From NCBI GenBank assembly GCA_030648225.1, contig JAUSIA010000071.1, forward strand, positions 1-5,376: DNA of 5,376 nt. The letters are read 5' to 3'. The first letter of the stretch is position 1; every line of letters starts with the position of its first letter. Below the pieces are notes generated by a model. The model had not been told where the DNA came from. It searched no databases and worked only from the letters and a program-made list of their open reading frames with translations. Positions 1 to 5,376 of this stretch are shown piece by piece. This stretch comes from Ignavibacteria bacterium. GTDB lineage: Bacteria > Bacteroidota > Ignavibacteria > Ignavibacteriales > Ignavibacteriaceae. The position numbers were made by a program, and so were the translations under genes.

Positions 1-15
1 TTATCCAATAAGATA

Positions 16-1089
16 ATGAATAAAAAAGCAGCAATTATTGAACTGGGAACTTCACACGAAGAATGTTTCTATTCGCAAATTCTTTTTCTAAAAAAGGAAG
101 GATGGGAAGTTGACCTGCTCTGCTCATCTGTTCTTAAGGAAAGAACAGCACATCTGCCCATTAATAAAACCTTTTTTGATTTTGGAAAAGGGGTGTACTA
201 TGACATTATTAATCTGATGAAAATCAGAAAGTTCATAGTTAAAAATAAGATTAATAAAGTAATCCTGAATAGTGCACATGGTATACAGGTAAGAAATCTT
301 GTGCTTCTTCGCTTTCCCGGAGAAATTGAATTTACAGGTATCATTCATGATGCGGGAAAAATACTCAATAGCAGCAATCAGAAATTCATCAATAAAAAAG
401 TAAAAAAGTATTTTGTTTTAAGTGATCATGTTCTTGAGCATGTTCATTCTCTTAAAATAGAAGGAAAAAATTTTAACAGCTTTTATCCAATTTTTCAGCC
501 GGATTATTTTTATGCTGAAATAAATAAACCGCAAAATGAATTCTGGGTTTGTATACCTGGCAGAGTTGAGCAGAAAAGAAGGGATTACAATACTTTATTA
601 AAAAATCTTGCAGAGACAAAACTTTCAATCAATGTTAAAATAATTTTGCTCGGCAGGATTGATAATAAAATTAAACCGGAATTAAAAAGTACAATCAAAG
701 AATTAAATTTAAATAATCAGTTTATTCTGTTTGAAAAATTTATTCCAAACGAAATCTTTTATTCATACCTTATGATGAGTGATCTTGCTCTTCCATTAAT
801 TCATCCTACAGATGTTTGGTTTGATAAATACTCAAAGACTCAGATTTCAGGTTCATACAATATGGCCTATACATACAGAATACCGATGCTATGTGAAAAG
901 TCATTCTCGGTTTATGAGGATTTTAAGGATACAAGTTTCTTTTATGAAACAAAAAATCTTATTGAAAAAATAAATGAACTCTCAGCCGACAAAGAATTTT
1001 TTCTTTCCTCAAAAAGTAAAATGTATAAGCAACCTAAATGGAGTTTTGATTATCAATGCAATAAATATATTGATTTTATTGAGTCCTGA
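16..1089 (+). CDS. GT-B fold glycosyltransferase (GT4-like), probable surface polysaccharide synthesis
   Basis: Predicted cytoplasmic or membrane-associated glycosyltransferase of 357 aa, a normal length for single-domain GT-B enzymes. The N-terminal half starts directly with a beta strand (residues 4-10) and has Rossmann-like alternation: WEVDLLC 30-36, KVILNSAHG 81-89, GIIHDAG 108-114. The C-terminal nucleotide-sugar domain opens with CIPGRVEQKRRDY (179-191), where GRV plus K187/R188 matches the usual donor-phosphate-binding region. It continues with KIILLGR (208-214), FEKFIP (239-244), MMSDLALPLI (253-262) and a SGSYNMAYTYRIPML stretch (278-292) where GT4 enzymes have their donor loop. The classical E-x7-E motif is not evident, so it is a divergent member and donor and acceptor cannot be named. 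ATG 16 is chosen because the fold begins there; the frame stays open to the left edge, so a slightly earlier start is possible. No clear Shine-Dalgarno is visible in the 15 bases upstream. It is the only plus-strand gene and converges on its right neighbour. Confidence 0.72.
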   Translation: MNKKAAIIELGTSHEECFYSQILFLKKEGWEVDLLCSSVLKERTAHLPINKTFFDFGKGVYYDIINLMKIRKFIVKNKINKVILNSAHGIQVRNLVLLRFPGEIEFTGIIHDAGKILNSSNQKFINKKVKKYFVLSDHVLEHVHSLKIEGKNFNSFYPIFQPDYFYAEINKPQNEFWVCIPGRVEQKRRDYNTLLKNLAETKLSINVKIILLGRIDNKIKPELKSTIKELNLNNQFILFEKFIPNEIFYSYLMMSDLALPLIHPTDVWFDKYSKTQISGSYNMAYTYRIPMLCEKSFSVYEDFKDTSFFYETKNLIEKINELSADKEFFLSSKSKMYKQPKWSFDYQCNKYIDFIES

Positions 1090-1140
1090 TTCAGAAGATA
1101 ATATCAAGTCCGGTTTGTGAAGAGAAGGCTGAACTTTTTC

Positions 1141-1160
1141 CCGTCTCTAAAAGAAGACGG
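1141..1160. other. Small GC-rich stem-loop between convergent genes
   Basis: CCGTCT (1141-1146) pairs with AGACGG (1155-1160) around an 8-nt loop. It is the only GC-rich hairpin in the 110-bp gap between two convergent genes, where termination is expected in both directions. Neither strand has a U-tract directly after it; the nearest T-rich run on the plus strand is about 25 nt further on (1185-1195). It is therefore a weak candidate for an intrinsic terminator and could instead be a transcript 3'-end stabiliser or chance. Nothing else is recognisable in 1090-1199. Confidence 0.3.
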
Positions 1161-1199
1161 CTTACCGGGTGAATGAGTTTCAAGTTTTTTCTTTTATCT

Positions 1200-1604
1200 T
1201 TAATACCAAGGTTTGTCAAAAAATATTTCTACAATCAGATAACCTGCCCCTGTTGATATTAATCCAAAAATAATTCCTTTTATAATTTTCAAAACAGAAT
1301 TCCATAAAAAGAAAGAGGAAACAACCATAAGAATATAAACTGCTGCTGCAAAAAGAGTAAAAATAAAATCTCCATAAAAATAACTTGTTCCTATAGCAAG
1401 GATAATTCCTCTTGCCAGGTATGATTCAAATTCTTTGTGTAAAAAATAAATTAATAAAAGAACCAGGGCGGCAGAGCATAAAAAAGTTAAAAAAACCCAG
1501 AAGGGACCAACCAAAGCTCTTCCAATAACAAGGAAATAAAAAACAATACTCCCCAATGAAATAATATCTCTGGCAATTTCTTTACGCCAGGTTTTGCTAA
1601 TCAT
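1200..1604 (-). CDS. Small polytopic inner-membrane protein of unknown function
   Basis: A 134-aa, strongly hydrophobic protein I do not recognise. A short basic N-terminus (K4, R7, K8, R12) is followed by hydrophobic segments at about 13-31, 35-55, 64-100 (long enough for two spans around Y75-D79) and 108-128. That makes four or five membrane helices with short loops. Polar loop residues include H56-K57-E58, R65 and D130-K131. There is no signal peptidase site, lipobox, catalytic motif or extra-membrane domain. The start is ATG 1604: GAAAG (1611-1615) sits 6 nt upstream, whereas the in-frame TTG two codons earlier abuts that site and would leave no spacer. The gene follows the sigma factor gene on the same strand but is separated from it by a strong terminator, so it probably has its own promoter. 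Base composition is like its neighbours. It could be a small transport or assembly subunit, but nothing shows which. Confidence 0.65.
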   Translation of the reverse strand: MISKTWRKEIARDIISLGSIVFYFLVIGRALVGPFWVFLTFLCSAALVLLLIYFLHKEFESYLARGIILAIGTSYFYGDFIFTLFAAAVYILMVVSSFFLWNSVLKIIKGIIFGLISTGAGYLIVEIFFDKPWY

Positions 1605-1705
1605 AAACAACTTTCAGACTAAAGAATATCTGCAAAATTAAATAAGTTTTATTATTAATAAATTTATTGATAAGAAATTGTATGGATGGGAATTTAGTTA
1701 AGTTT
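1605..1705 (-). promoter_or_regulatory. Upstream region of the membrane-protein gene, with an AT-only near-palindrome
   Basis: This is the only place a promoter for the membrane-protein gene can lie, because the sigma gene terminator closes its left-reading end. The region is extremely A+T-rich and I could not pick a convincing -35/-10 pair. It contains a perfect 12-bp palindrome, AATAAATTTATT (1657-1668), inside a 22-bp near-palindrome (1652-1673) broken by one mismatched pair. The symmetric site is about 48-69 bp upstream of the start codon, a plausible operator position. Such AT-only palindromes also arise easily by chance. Confidence 0.25.
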
Positions 1706-1757
1706 AAAATAAAAAAGACGTTCTGCCTTTCATTAACAGAGCGTCTTTAATTTTTTT
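1706..1757 (-). terminator. Intrinsic terminator of the sigma factor gene
   Basis: A 12-bp stem is formed by AAAGACGTTCTG (1714-1725) and CAGAGCGTCTTT (1737-1748) with one G-T pair and an 11-nt loop. On the minus strand it starts 20 nt after the sigma factor stop codon. It is followed by a T-rich tract (complement of 1706-1713, continuing the three U residues of the stem base) and preceded by an A-tract. This is the textbook layout of a Rho-independent terminator. The plus strand also has a T run after the stem (1751-1757), so the element could work in both directions, although no plus-strand gene reads into it. It separates the sigma gene from the membrane-protein gene. Confidence 0.88.
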
Positions 1758-1768
1758 AGAGTGAGTAA

Positions 1769-2629
1769 TTAGCCTAGATAAGCCTTAAGATTCTTTGTTC
1801 TTGGAGCGTGTCTTAAAGTTCTTATAGCTTTTTCTTTAATCTGTCTAACTCTTTCACGTGTCAGGTTAAATTTCTCGCCTATCTCTTCCAAAGTTGCAGA
1901 TCTTTCACTGTTAATACCAAAGTATAATCTTAACACATCTGCTTCTTTTTCTGAAAGGGTTGAAAGAACATTCTGAACTTCATTCTTTAATGATTCACCC
2001 ATTAATGTTACATCAGGGGATGGCTGTTCTTCATTAACCATAACATCAAGAAGATTATTTTTGTTATCATCGCCATTCTGGAATGGCGCGTCAACAGAAA
2101 TATGTCTTCCATAAAGCTGGAGTGAATTTGCAACATCCTCAACATCCATATCCAATTCCTGGGCTAATTCCTGTGCATTAGGTTTTCTTTCATATTCCTG
2201 TTCAAGTTTGCTGTAAGCTTTACCAATTTTATTCAACTCACCAACTCTGTTTAACGGCAGACGAACCATTCTTGACTGCTCGGCAATTGCCTGCATAATA
2301 GATTGTCTGATCCACCATACTGCATAAGATATAAATTTAAATCCCCTGGTTTCATCAAATCTTTTTGCAGCTTTAATCAAGCCAAGATTACCTTCATTAA
2401 TAAGATCACCTAAAGACAACCCCTGGTTCTGAAATTGTTTTGCAACACTTACAACAAATCTCAGGTTTGCTTTAGTTAGGGTTTCAAGAGCAGTCTGATC
2501 ACCTTTTTTTATTCTGATAGCGAGTTCAATTTCCTGATCTGGAGTTAACAGATTAACTTTTCCGATTTCCTGCAAATACTTGTCTAAAGACTTACTTTCT
2601 CTGCTTGTGAACTGCTTGGTTATTTTCAA
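1769..2629 (-). CDS. rpoD: Primary (housekeeping) sigma-70 factor, short Bacteroidota/Chlorobi type
   Basis: Directs RNA polymerase to -10/-35-type promoters of housekeeping genes. At 286 aa it lacks region 1.1 and the large non-conserved spacer of E. coli RpoD, as is usual for Bacteroidota and Chlorobi sigma-A proteins. Region 1.2 is at about 14-45 ([11 protein letters not shown]), regions 2.1-2.4 at about 48-118 ([45 protein letters not shown]), region 3 at about 122-200 ([10 protein letters not shown] 174-183), and the region 4.2 helix-turn-helix at 246-273 ([20 protein letters not shown]). In region 2.4, Q109 matches E. coli Q437, but M112 replaces T440, a -10-contacting residue. The start is TTG 2629: GGGAGTGAT (2635-2643) is a good Shine-Dalgarno, with 9 nt between GGGAG and TTG. 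An in-frame TGA lies three codons upstream, and the only nearby ATG (2636) is out of frame and followed at once by TAA. It has its own promoter and terminator. Confidence 0.95.
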   Translation of the reverse strand: MKITKQFTSRESKSLDKYLQEIGKVNLLTPDQEIELAIRIKKGDQTALETLTKANLRFVVSVAKQFQNQGLSLGDLINEGNLGLIKAAKRFDETRGFKFISYAVWWIRQSIMQAIAEQSRMVRLPLNRVGELNKIGKAYSKLEQEYERKPNAQELAQELDMDVEDVANSLQLYGRHISVDAPFQNGDDNKNNLLDVMVNEEQPSPDVTLMGESLKNEVQNVLSTLSEKEADVLRLYFGINSERSATLEEIGEKFNLTRERVRQIKEKAIRTLRHAPRTKNLKAYLG

Positions 2630-2634
2630 TTTAC

Positions 2635-2643
2635 ATCACTCCC
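2635..2643 (-). promoter_or_regulatory. Shine-Dalgarno site that decides the TTG start of the sigma factor
   Basis: On the minus strand the leader reads GGGAGTGATG, close to the anti-SD complement AGGAGGTGAT. GGGAG (2639-2643) ends 9 nt before TTG 2629, within functional range. The same motif overlaps an ATG at 2634-2636 that is directly followed by TAA, so ribosomes placed there could not make a product. The site supports TTG as the true start and implies that this organism uses SD-led initiation, at least here. Confidence 0.6.
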
Positions 2644-2861
2644 GATTTATTATTTTAATTTGTGGTTTTAATGATATGTTTTACTTTTAATCCAAAAAAA
2701 CTAACTTTAAATATAACATATTTTAATTAAAAAGTTAAGACAAAAAAATTATCTCAACTCACTTTTTTTCTAATCCTTTAGATGCAAAAATCCTATTAAA
2801 GTTGTAAAAAAACTAAAGATTTTTTGCGTATTCATTCGAAATTTTTATCCTGTGAAATAAA
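2640..2861. other. Intergenic region between the M64 peptidase and sigma factor genes
   Basis: An AT-rich spacer holding the predicted sigma gene promoter and part of its Shine-Dalgarno site. No clear intrinsic terminator for the peptidase gene is present: after its TGA (2862) there are only A:U-rich fold-backs. These include an arm pair GCAAAAATC (2784-2792) and GATTTTTTGC (2818-2827), and a second, crossing pair CTTTAG (2776-2781) and CTAAAG (2813-2818). Some read-through from the polB-peptidase unit into the sigma gene is therefore possible. No small gene or RNA gene is visible. Confidence 0.45.
2710..2738 (-). promoter_or_regulatory. Predicted sigma-70 promoter for the sigma factor gene
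   Basis: On the minus strand TTAACT (2733-2738) and TATATT (2710-2715) are separated by exactly 17 bp. The -10 differs from TATAAT at one position and is preceded by TGT, which makes an extended -10 (TGn). Transcription would start near 2703, giving a leader of about 75 nt. Because the cognate sigma factor is of Bacteroidota type, the usual E. coli consensus may not apply. Read as the Bacteroidota TAnnTTTG element, TATATTTA matches seven of eight positions but has no correctly spaced TTTG upstream. The surroundings are AT-rich, which raises the risk of chance matches. Confidence 0.5.
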
Positions 2862-4331
2862 TCACTCTATATATCTTTTAATTACTCCCAAAACTGCACT
2901 TTCACAGATTTTACAGTATGGTTTTTTACCCTTAGAAAACATCAGGCAATCAATCATTGGTCTATATAAACTATTAGAAAGATAACCTGCTCCTTCAAAA
3001 GCTCCGACTTTACCGGAATATTTGCTGTTTTCGAGAAAATCAGTAACTTTTTGGGCGTGTAATTTATCTTTCTTATTATATTCTTCCTGAACTTTTGAGA
3101 TTTCATCAGATATAGCTTTATTCTTCTTTAATTCAGTAATCTTTTCATTTAAAGTTCGTCTTTCTTCCTGCCATTTTAAATCCATACTATCAAATTGTGC
3201 TTTTTCCCACAAAGTTGGAATTTCCACTCCATTATTTACAAATTCCTTCCATTTAAACTCATCTTCATCTACTAAAGCTGTGAGATTTGGTTCCACAGGT
3301 TCAACATCAATTTTATAAAATTCATTGTAGGCAACATCTGAGGTATAATATTCATCTGCTAACCCAGCAAAAGAATGTCCAAATTCATGAAGGAAAAGAT
3401 ATTCAAACCATTGGTTATCCGAAGTTAGCGTACAAAATAGATTGTAAATTCCCCCGCCGCCATAACGATTATGATTAACTATTATTACCAGTGCATCATA
3501 AGGAACATTTGCTGCAATATCTCTTACAGATTTATTATCCTCGGTTAAAAGATATCTTTCTGAACCAAGTGAGTAAAAAGTTGTTCCAAAAGCTGTGTTC
3601 TTAAAAATATCTGCTCCTGGTTCATCAGATCCGCTTTCTTCAGAAGGTTTGAGAATGCCATAAAAATTAAATTTATCCTGATTAGATTTATAAGGTTCAA
3701 TTTCAAATAAAGTTTTTGTTAATCTTTCAAAATCTTTTTGAAATTTTTCTGTTTCACTTTTAGTGTATCCATCTCCCATAACAGTTATATCAATTTTTAT
3801 ATGAGGATCACCATTATTTTTTTGTTTAATTATTTTAACTGAACTGTCAACTATCTTGTCTTTAACAATATATTGATCATTTGGATTTATCTCAGCGCTG
3901 AATATTCCTGCTAAATTATTTTTTTTATCTCTTTTTTCTATTGAGAATCTTATTTTATTTTTTGGATAAGGGATTAATGCAGTTTCGTGATAGGTTTTCT
4001 TTATTCCATTTAAAGCTTCAGCGCTTGTTTGATATTCTCCAAAATAAGTATCAAAACCTTTTGAGTAAAGAAGTTTTCCTGATTCAAAATCGTAAACTTT
4101 TAAATAGTATTTTCCGTTATTCAGATTATCAATTAAATTATTTATACTGCCCGCCCAGGTTCCATAACGATAGATCCTGTCTATACTGATCATTTCAAAT
4201 TCAGCATCTCCCATATGGTGATAATCTATTCTCATCGTTTCATCTGTAAAATAATTATCAAATTTTATTTCTGATGCTTTAACGTTTATTACCAATAATA
4301 AAGAAAGAAAAAAGATAAAAATGATTTTCAT
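2862..4331 (-). CDS. Secreted M64-family zinc metallopeptidase (IgA-peptidase-like)
   Basis: A 489-aa exported peptidase. Residues 1-19 form a signal peptide: K2, a hydrophobic core (3-16), and a V-K-A signal peptidase I site before S20. No lipobox is present, and no C-terminal sorting domain is recognisable. Residues ~21-160 are a beta-rich N-terminal domain of the kind that precedes M64 catalytic domains. The catalytic domain begins near DITVMGDGYT (181-190) and carries HEFGHSFAGLADEY (315-328): H315 and H319 are zinc ligands, E316 the general base, and D326 the likely third ligand in the HExxH-x6-D arrangement of M64. A charged helical stretch (~375-432) leads to the conserved VGAFEGAGY (442-450) and a C-terminal cysteine cluster (C462, C473, C476). 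Family M64 is named for an IgA protease, but many members occur in environmental bacteria, so the substrate here is unknown. The ATG has AGAGGA (4338-4343) 6 nt upstream and lies 23 nt after polB, suggesting co-transcription. Confidence 0.88.
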   Translation of the reverse strand: MKIIFIFFLSLLLVINVKASEIKFDNYFTDETMRIDYHHMGDAEFEMISIDRIYRYGTWAGSINNLIDNLNNGKYYLKVYDFESGKLLYSKGFDTYFGEYQTSAEALNGIKKTYHETALIPYPKNKIRFSIEKRDKKNNLAGIFSAEINPNDQYIVKDKIVDSSVKIIKQKNNGDPHIKIDITVMGDGYTKSETEKFQKDFERLTKTLFEIEPYKSNQDKFNFYGILKPSEESGSDEPGADIFKNTAFGTTFYSLGSERYLLTEDNKSVRDIAANVPYDALVIIVNHNRYGGGGIYNLFCTLTSDNQWFEYLFLHEFGHSFAGLADEYYTSDVAYNEFYKIDVEPVEPNLTALVDEDEFKWKEFVNNGVEIPTLWEKAQFDSMDLKWQEERRTLNEKITELKKNKAISDEISKVQEEYNKKDKLHAQKVTDFLENSKYSGKVGAFEGAGYLSNSLYRPMIDCLMFSKGKKPYCKICESAVLGVIKRYIE

Positions 4332-4337
4332 ATTTAT

Positions 4338-4343
4338 TCCTCT
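4338..4343 (-). promoter_or_regulatory. Ribosome binding site of the M64 peptidase gene
   Basis: AGAGGA on the minus strand, 6 nt before ATG 4331 and within the 23-nt gap after the polB stop codon. It fixes the start directly ahead of an evident signal peptide. The short gap leaves no room for a separate promoter outside the polB coding sequence. Confidence 0.6.
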
Positions 4344-4354
4344 GATGGTTAAAA

Positions 4355-5376
4355 TTATTCCTGAAAGAAATTTAACTGCCCGCTTTGAACAATAGAATCA
4401 AAAGAAAGATCCAATAAAACAAGAATTGAATCTGCAATTGGTTTTAACTGCTTATCAATATAATGCTGGTAGTCAACGTCTTTTGGATTGAGTTCTAACG
4501 GAACAGGTCCTCTTTTAGTAATTACATAATAAATAGTGCTGCCAATATCGCTTAACATTCTTGCTGCACGAACCTGCGGCGGAACATTCTTTACATACTC
4601 ATCAATATCTTTTCTTAATCTTTTCCTGTAAATAAGTTTTTCATCATACTCTCCTTTATAAACTTTGTCAACAAAATCATTCATCCAGTTATGGATCTCT
4701 TCATTATAAAGAACCCTTTTATAAAGTTCTACCTGGAATTCTTTTGCAAGTCGTGTCCAATCAGATCTGACAAACTCCATCCCGGTAAACTCCAGTTTTT
4801 CATTTCCATTCTCAACTACAAGTCCTGCATATCTTTTTTTAGCACCTGCTTCTGCTCCTCTCATTGGAGTGATGATAAATTTTCTATAATACTTTTCAAA
4901 CTCAAGGTCCAGATATGATTTAACTCCAAATTCATCCTTCAATCTTTGTTTCCAATATAGGTTAAGTTCATTAGCAAGATTCTCACCATTAAATGATCCT
5001 TCAAAATGAGCAGCTTTAATTCTTATAAATAATGAATCCGTATCCCCATAAACAACCTCATAGTTTTTTGATTCGAGATATTGCTTGCTCTGAAGTAATA
5101 ACCACTGTCCTGTTGAAGTGATTGCAGACGGAAGATGAGGATGATAAAACCTGCAGCCTGTTGAACCCATAACGCCATAAAAACTATTCATAAGAATTTT
5201 AATTGCCTGCGACAGAGACTTTATTCCTTTTTTTACTGCCTCTGCCCGCTGCTTCATTAATTGATTTATGAAATCAGGAAGGAAATGTTCTGTAGATGAA
5301 AAGTTGTAACCTCCCGGAGTAACTAAAGGATTAATCTCTGACATTAAACGGGAATAAGGATCGATCTTGAATGTCT
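4355..5376 (-). CDS. polB: DNA polymerase II (family B), C-terminal half, cut by the window edge
   Basis: The window holds the last 339 codons of a gene running off the right edge; full-length E. coli Pol II is 783 aa. The ATG at 5344 is internal: the upstream codons read TFKIDPYSRL, matching the stretch just after the polymerase motif A (DxxSLYPSII), which lies outside. Counting from that Met, the palm/fingers motif B is K49-x3-NSFYG (53-57) and motif C is YGDTDS (99-104, DNA 5033-5050) with both metal-binding aspartates (D101, D103). KKRYAG (169-174), RSDWT (193-197) and a thumb segment with KNVPPQVRAAR (252-262) closely parallel E. coli Pol II. The C-terminus GQLNFF (322-327) resembles the QLxLF sliding-clamp-binding peptide that ends E. 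coli Pol II. The catalytic core appears intact. The 3'-5' exonuclease domain would lie outside the window and cannot be checked. In E. coli, Pol II is an SOS-induced polymerase for lesion bypass and fork restart. The gene is tightly followed by the peptidase gene. Confidence 0.95.
   Translation of the reverse strand, partial: TFKIDPYSRLMSEINPLVTPGGYNFSSTEHFLPDFINQLMKQRAEAVKKGIKSLSQAIKILMNSFYGVMGSTGCRFYHPHLPSAITSTGQWLLLQSKQYLESKNYEVVYGDTDSLFIRIKAAHFEGSFNGENLANELNLYWKQRLKDEFGVKSYLDLEFEKYYRKFIITPMRGAEAGAKKRYAGLVVENGNEKLEFTGMEFVRSDWTRLAKEFQVELYKRVLYNEEIHNWMNDFVDKVYKGEYDEKLIYRKRLRKDIDEYVKNVPPQVRAARMLSDIGSTIYYVITKRGPVPLELNPKDVDYQHYIDKQLKPIADSILVLLDLSFDSIVQSGQLNFFQE

Noticed and set aside
124..348. 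Minus-strand 74-codon frame inside the glycosyltransferase gene
   Set aside because: It is a shadow of the plus-strand gene with no domain or initiation signal of its own.
1605..1610. TTG 1610 as start of the membrane-protein gene
   Set aside because: The likely Shine-Dalgarno GAAAG would directly touch it; ATG 1604 has a 6-nt spacer and is the better start.
2634..2636. ATG as the sigma factor start
   Set aside because: It is out of frame with the sigma coding sequence and is followed immediately by TAA.
3287..4189. Plus-strand reading frames of 63 and 82 codons (3287-3478 and 3941-4189) within the peptidase gene
   Set aside because: They lie antisense to a well-supported M64 coding sequence and have no recognisable domain or ribosome binding site.
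2862..4331. The peptidase as a virulence IgA protease
   Set aside because: Membership of M64 is clear, but the genomic context gives no host-associated signal and the substrate cannot be read from the sequence.
4691..4918. Plus-strand 75-codon frame inside polB
   Set aside because: It is antisense to conserved Pol II thumb and palm sequence, with no independent support.
4355..5344. A complete 329-aa polymerase starting at ATG 5344
   Set aside because: The same frame stays open to the window edge and encodes the conserved FKIDP-like stretch that follows polymerase motif A, so this ATG is internal and the gene is only partly in view.
1..5376. CRISPR array, insertion sequence, tRNA/rRNA gene, toxin-antitoxin pair or defence system
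   Set aside because: No regularly spaced repeats, terminal inverted repeats with a transposase, structural-RNA signature or known defence domain is visible. The polymerase and sigma factor are ordinary housekeeping or repair genes.

Overview
This is an A+T-rich bacterial window with four complete genes and one gene cut by the right edge. The best taxonomic clue is the sigma factor at 1769-2629. It is a short housekeeping sigma-70 (286 aa) with no region 1.1 and no long spacer before region 2, and its [16 protein letters not shown] region resembles Bacteroidota/Chlorobi-type RpoD. Together with a family B DNA polymerase of the Pol II type and a secreted M64 peptidase, this suggests the Bacteroidota-Ignavibacteriota-Chlorobiota assemblage. 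Ignavibacteriota is my guess; the sequence does not prove it.

Layout, left to right. Positions 16-1089 (+) encode a GT-B-type glycosyltransferase, probably the last gene of a surface-polysaccharide cluster lying to the left. A 110-bp gap between convergent genes holds one small GC-rich stem-loop. The other four genes are all on the minus strand, in transcription order: the C-terminal half of DNA polymerase II (polB, running off the right edge to 4355); a secreted M64 zinc peptidase 23 nt downstream (4331-2862); a 232-bp gap with a good promoter; the primary sigma factor (2629-1769, TTG start); a strong intrinsic terminator (1706-1757); and a small polytopic membrane protein of unknown function (1604-1200).

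How the genes relate. polB and the peptidase gene are spaced like an operon, although their products act in different compartments (chromosome repair and the cell exterior). The sigma gene looks like its own transcription unit, with a promoter upstream and a terminator 20 nt after its stop. The membrane protein therefore needs its own promoter, and I could not place one with confidence. The glycosyltransferase belongs to a separate plus-strand unit.

I see no RNA gene, mobile element, CRISPR array, integration site or defence island. No previously undescribed system is evident. The points most worth a second look are small: the ATG-TAA next to the TTG start of the sigma gene, the inverted repeat over its promoter, the polB-peptidase pairing, and the unassigned membrane protein.
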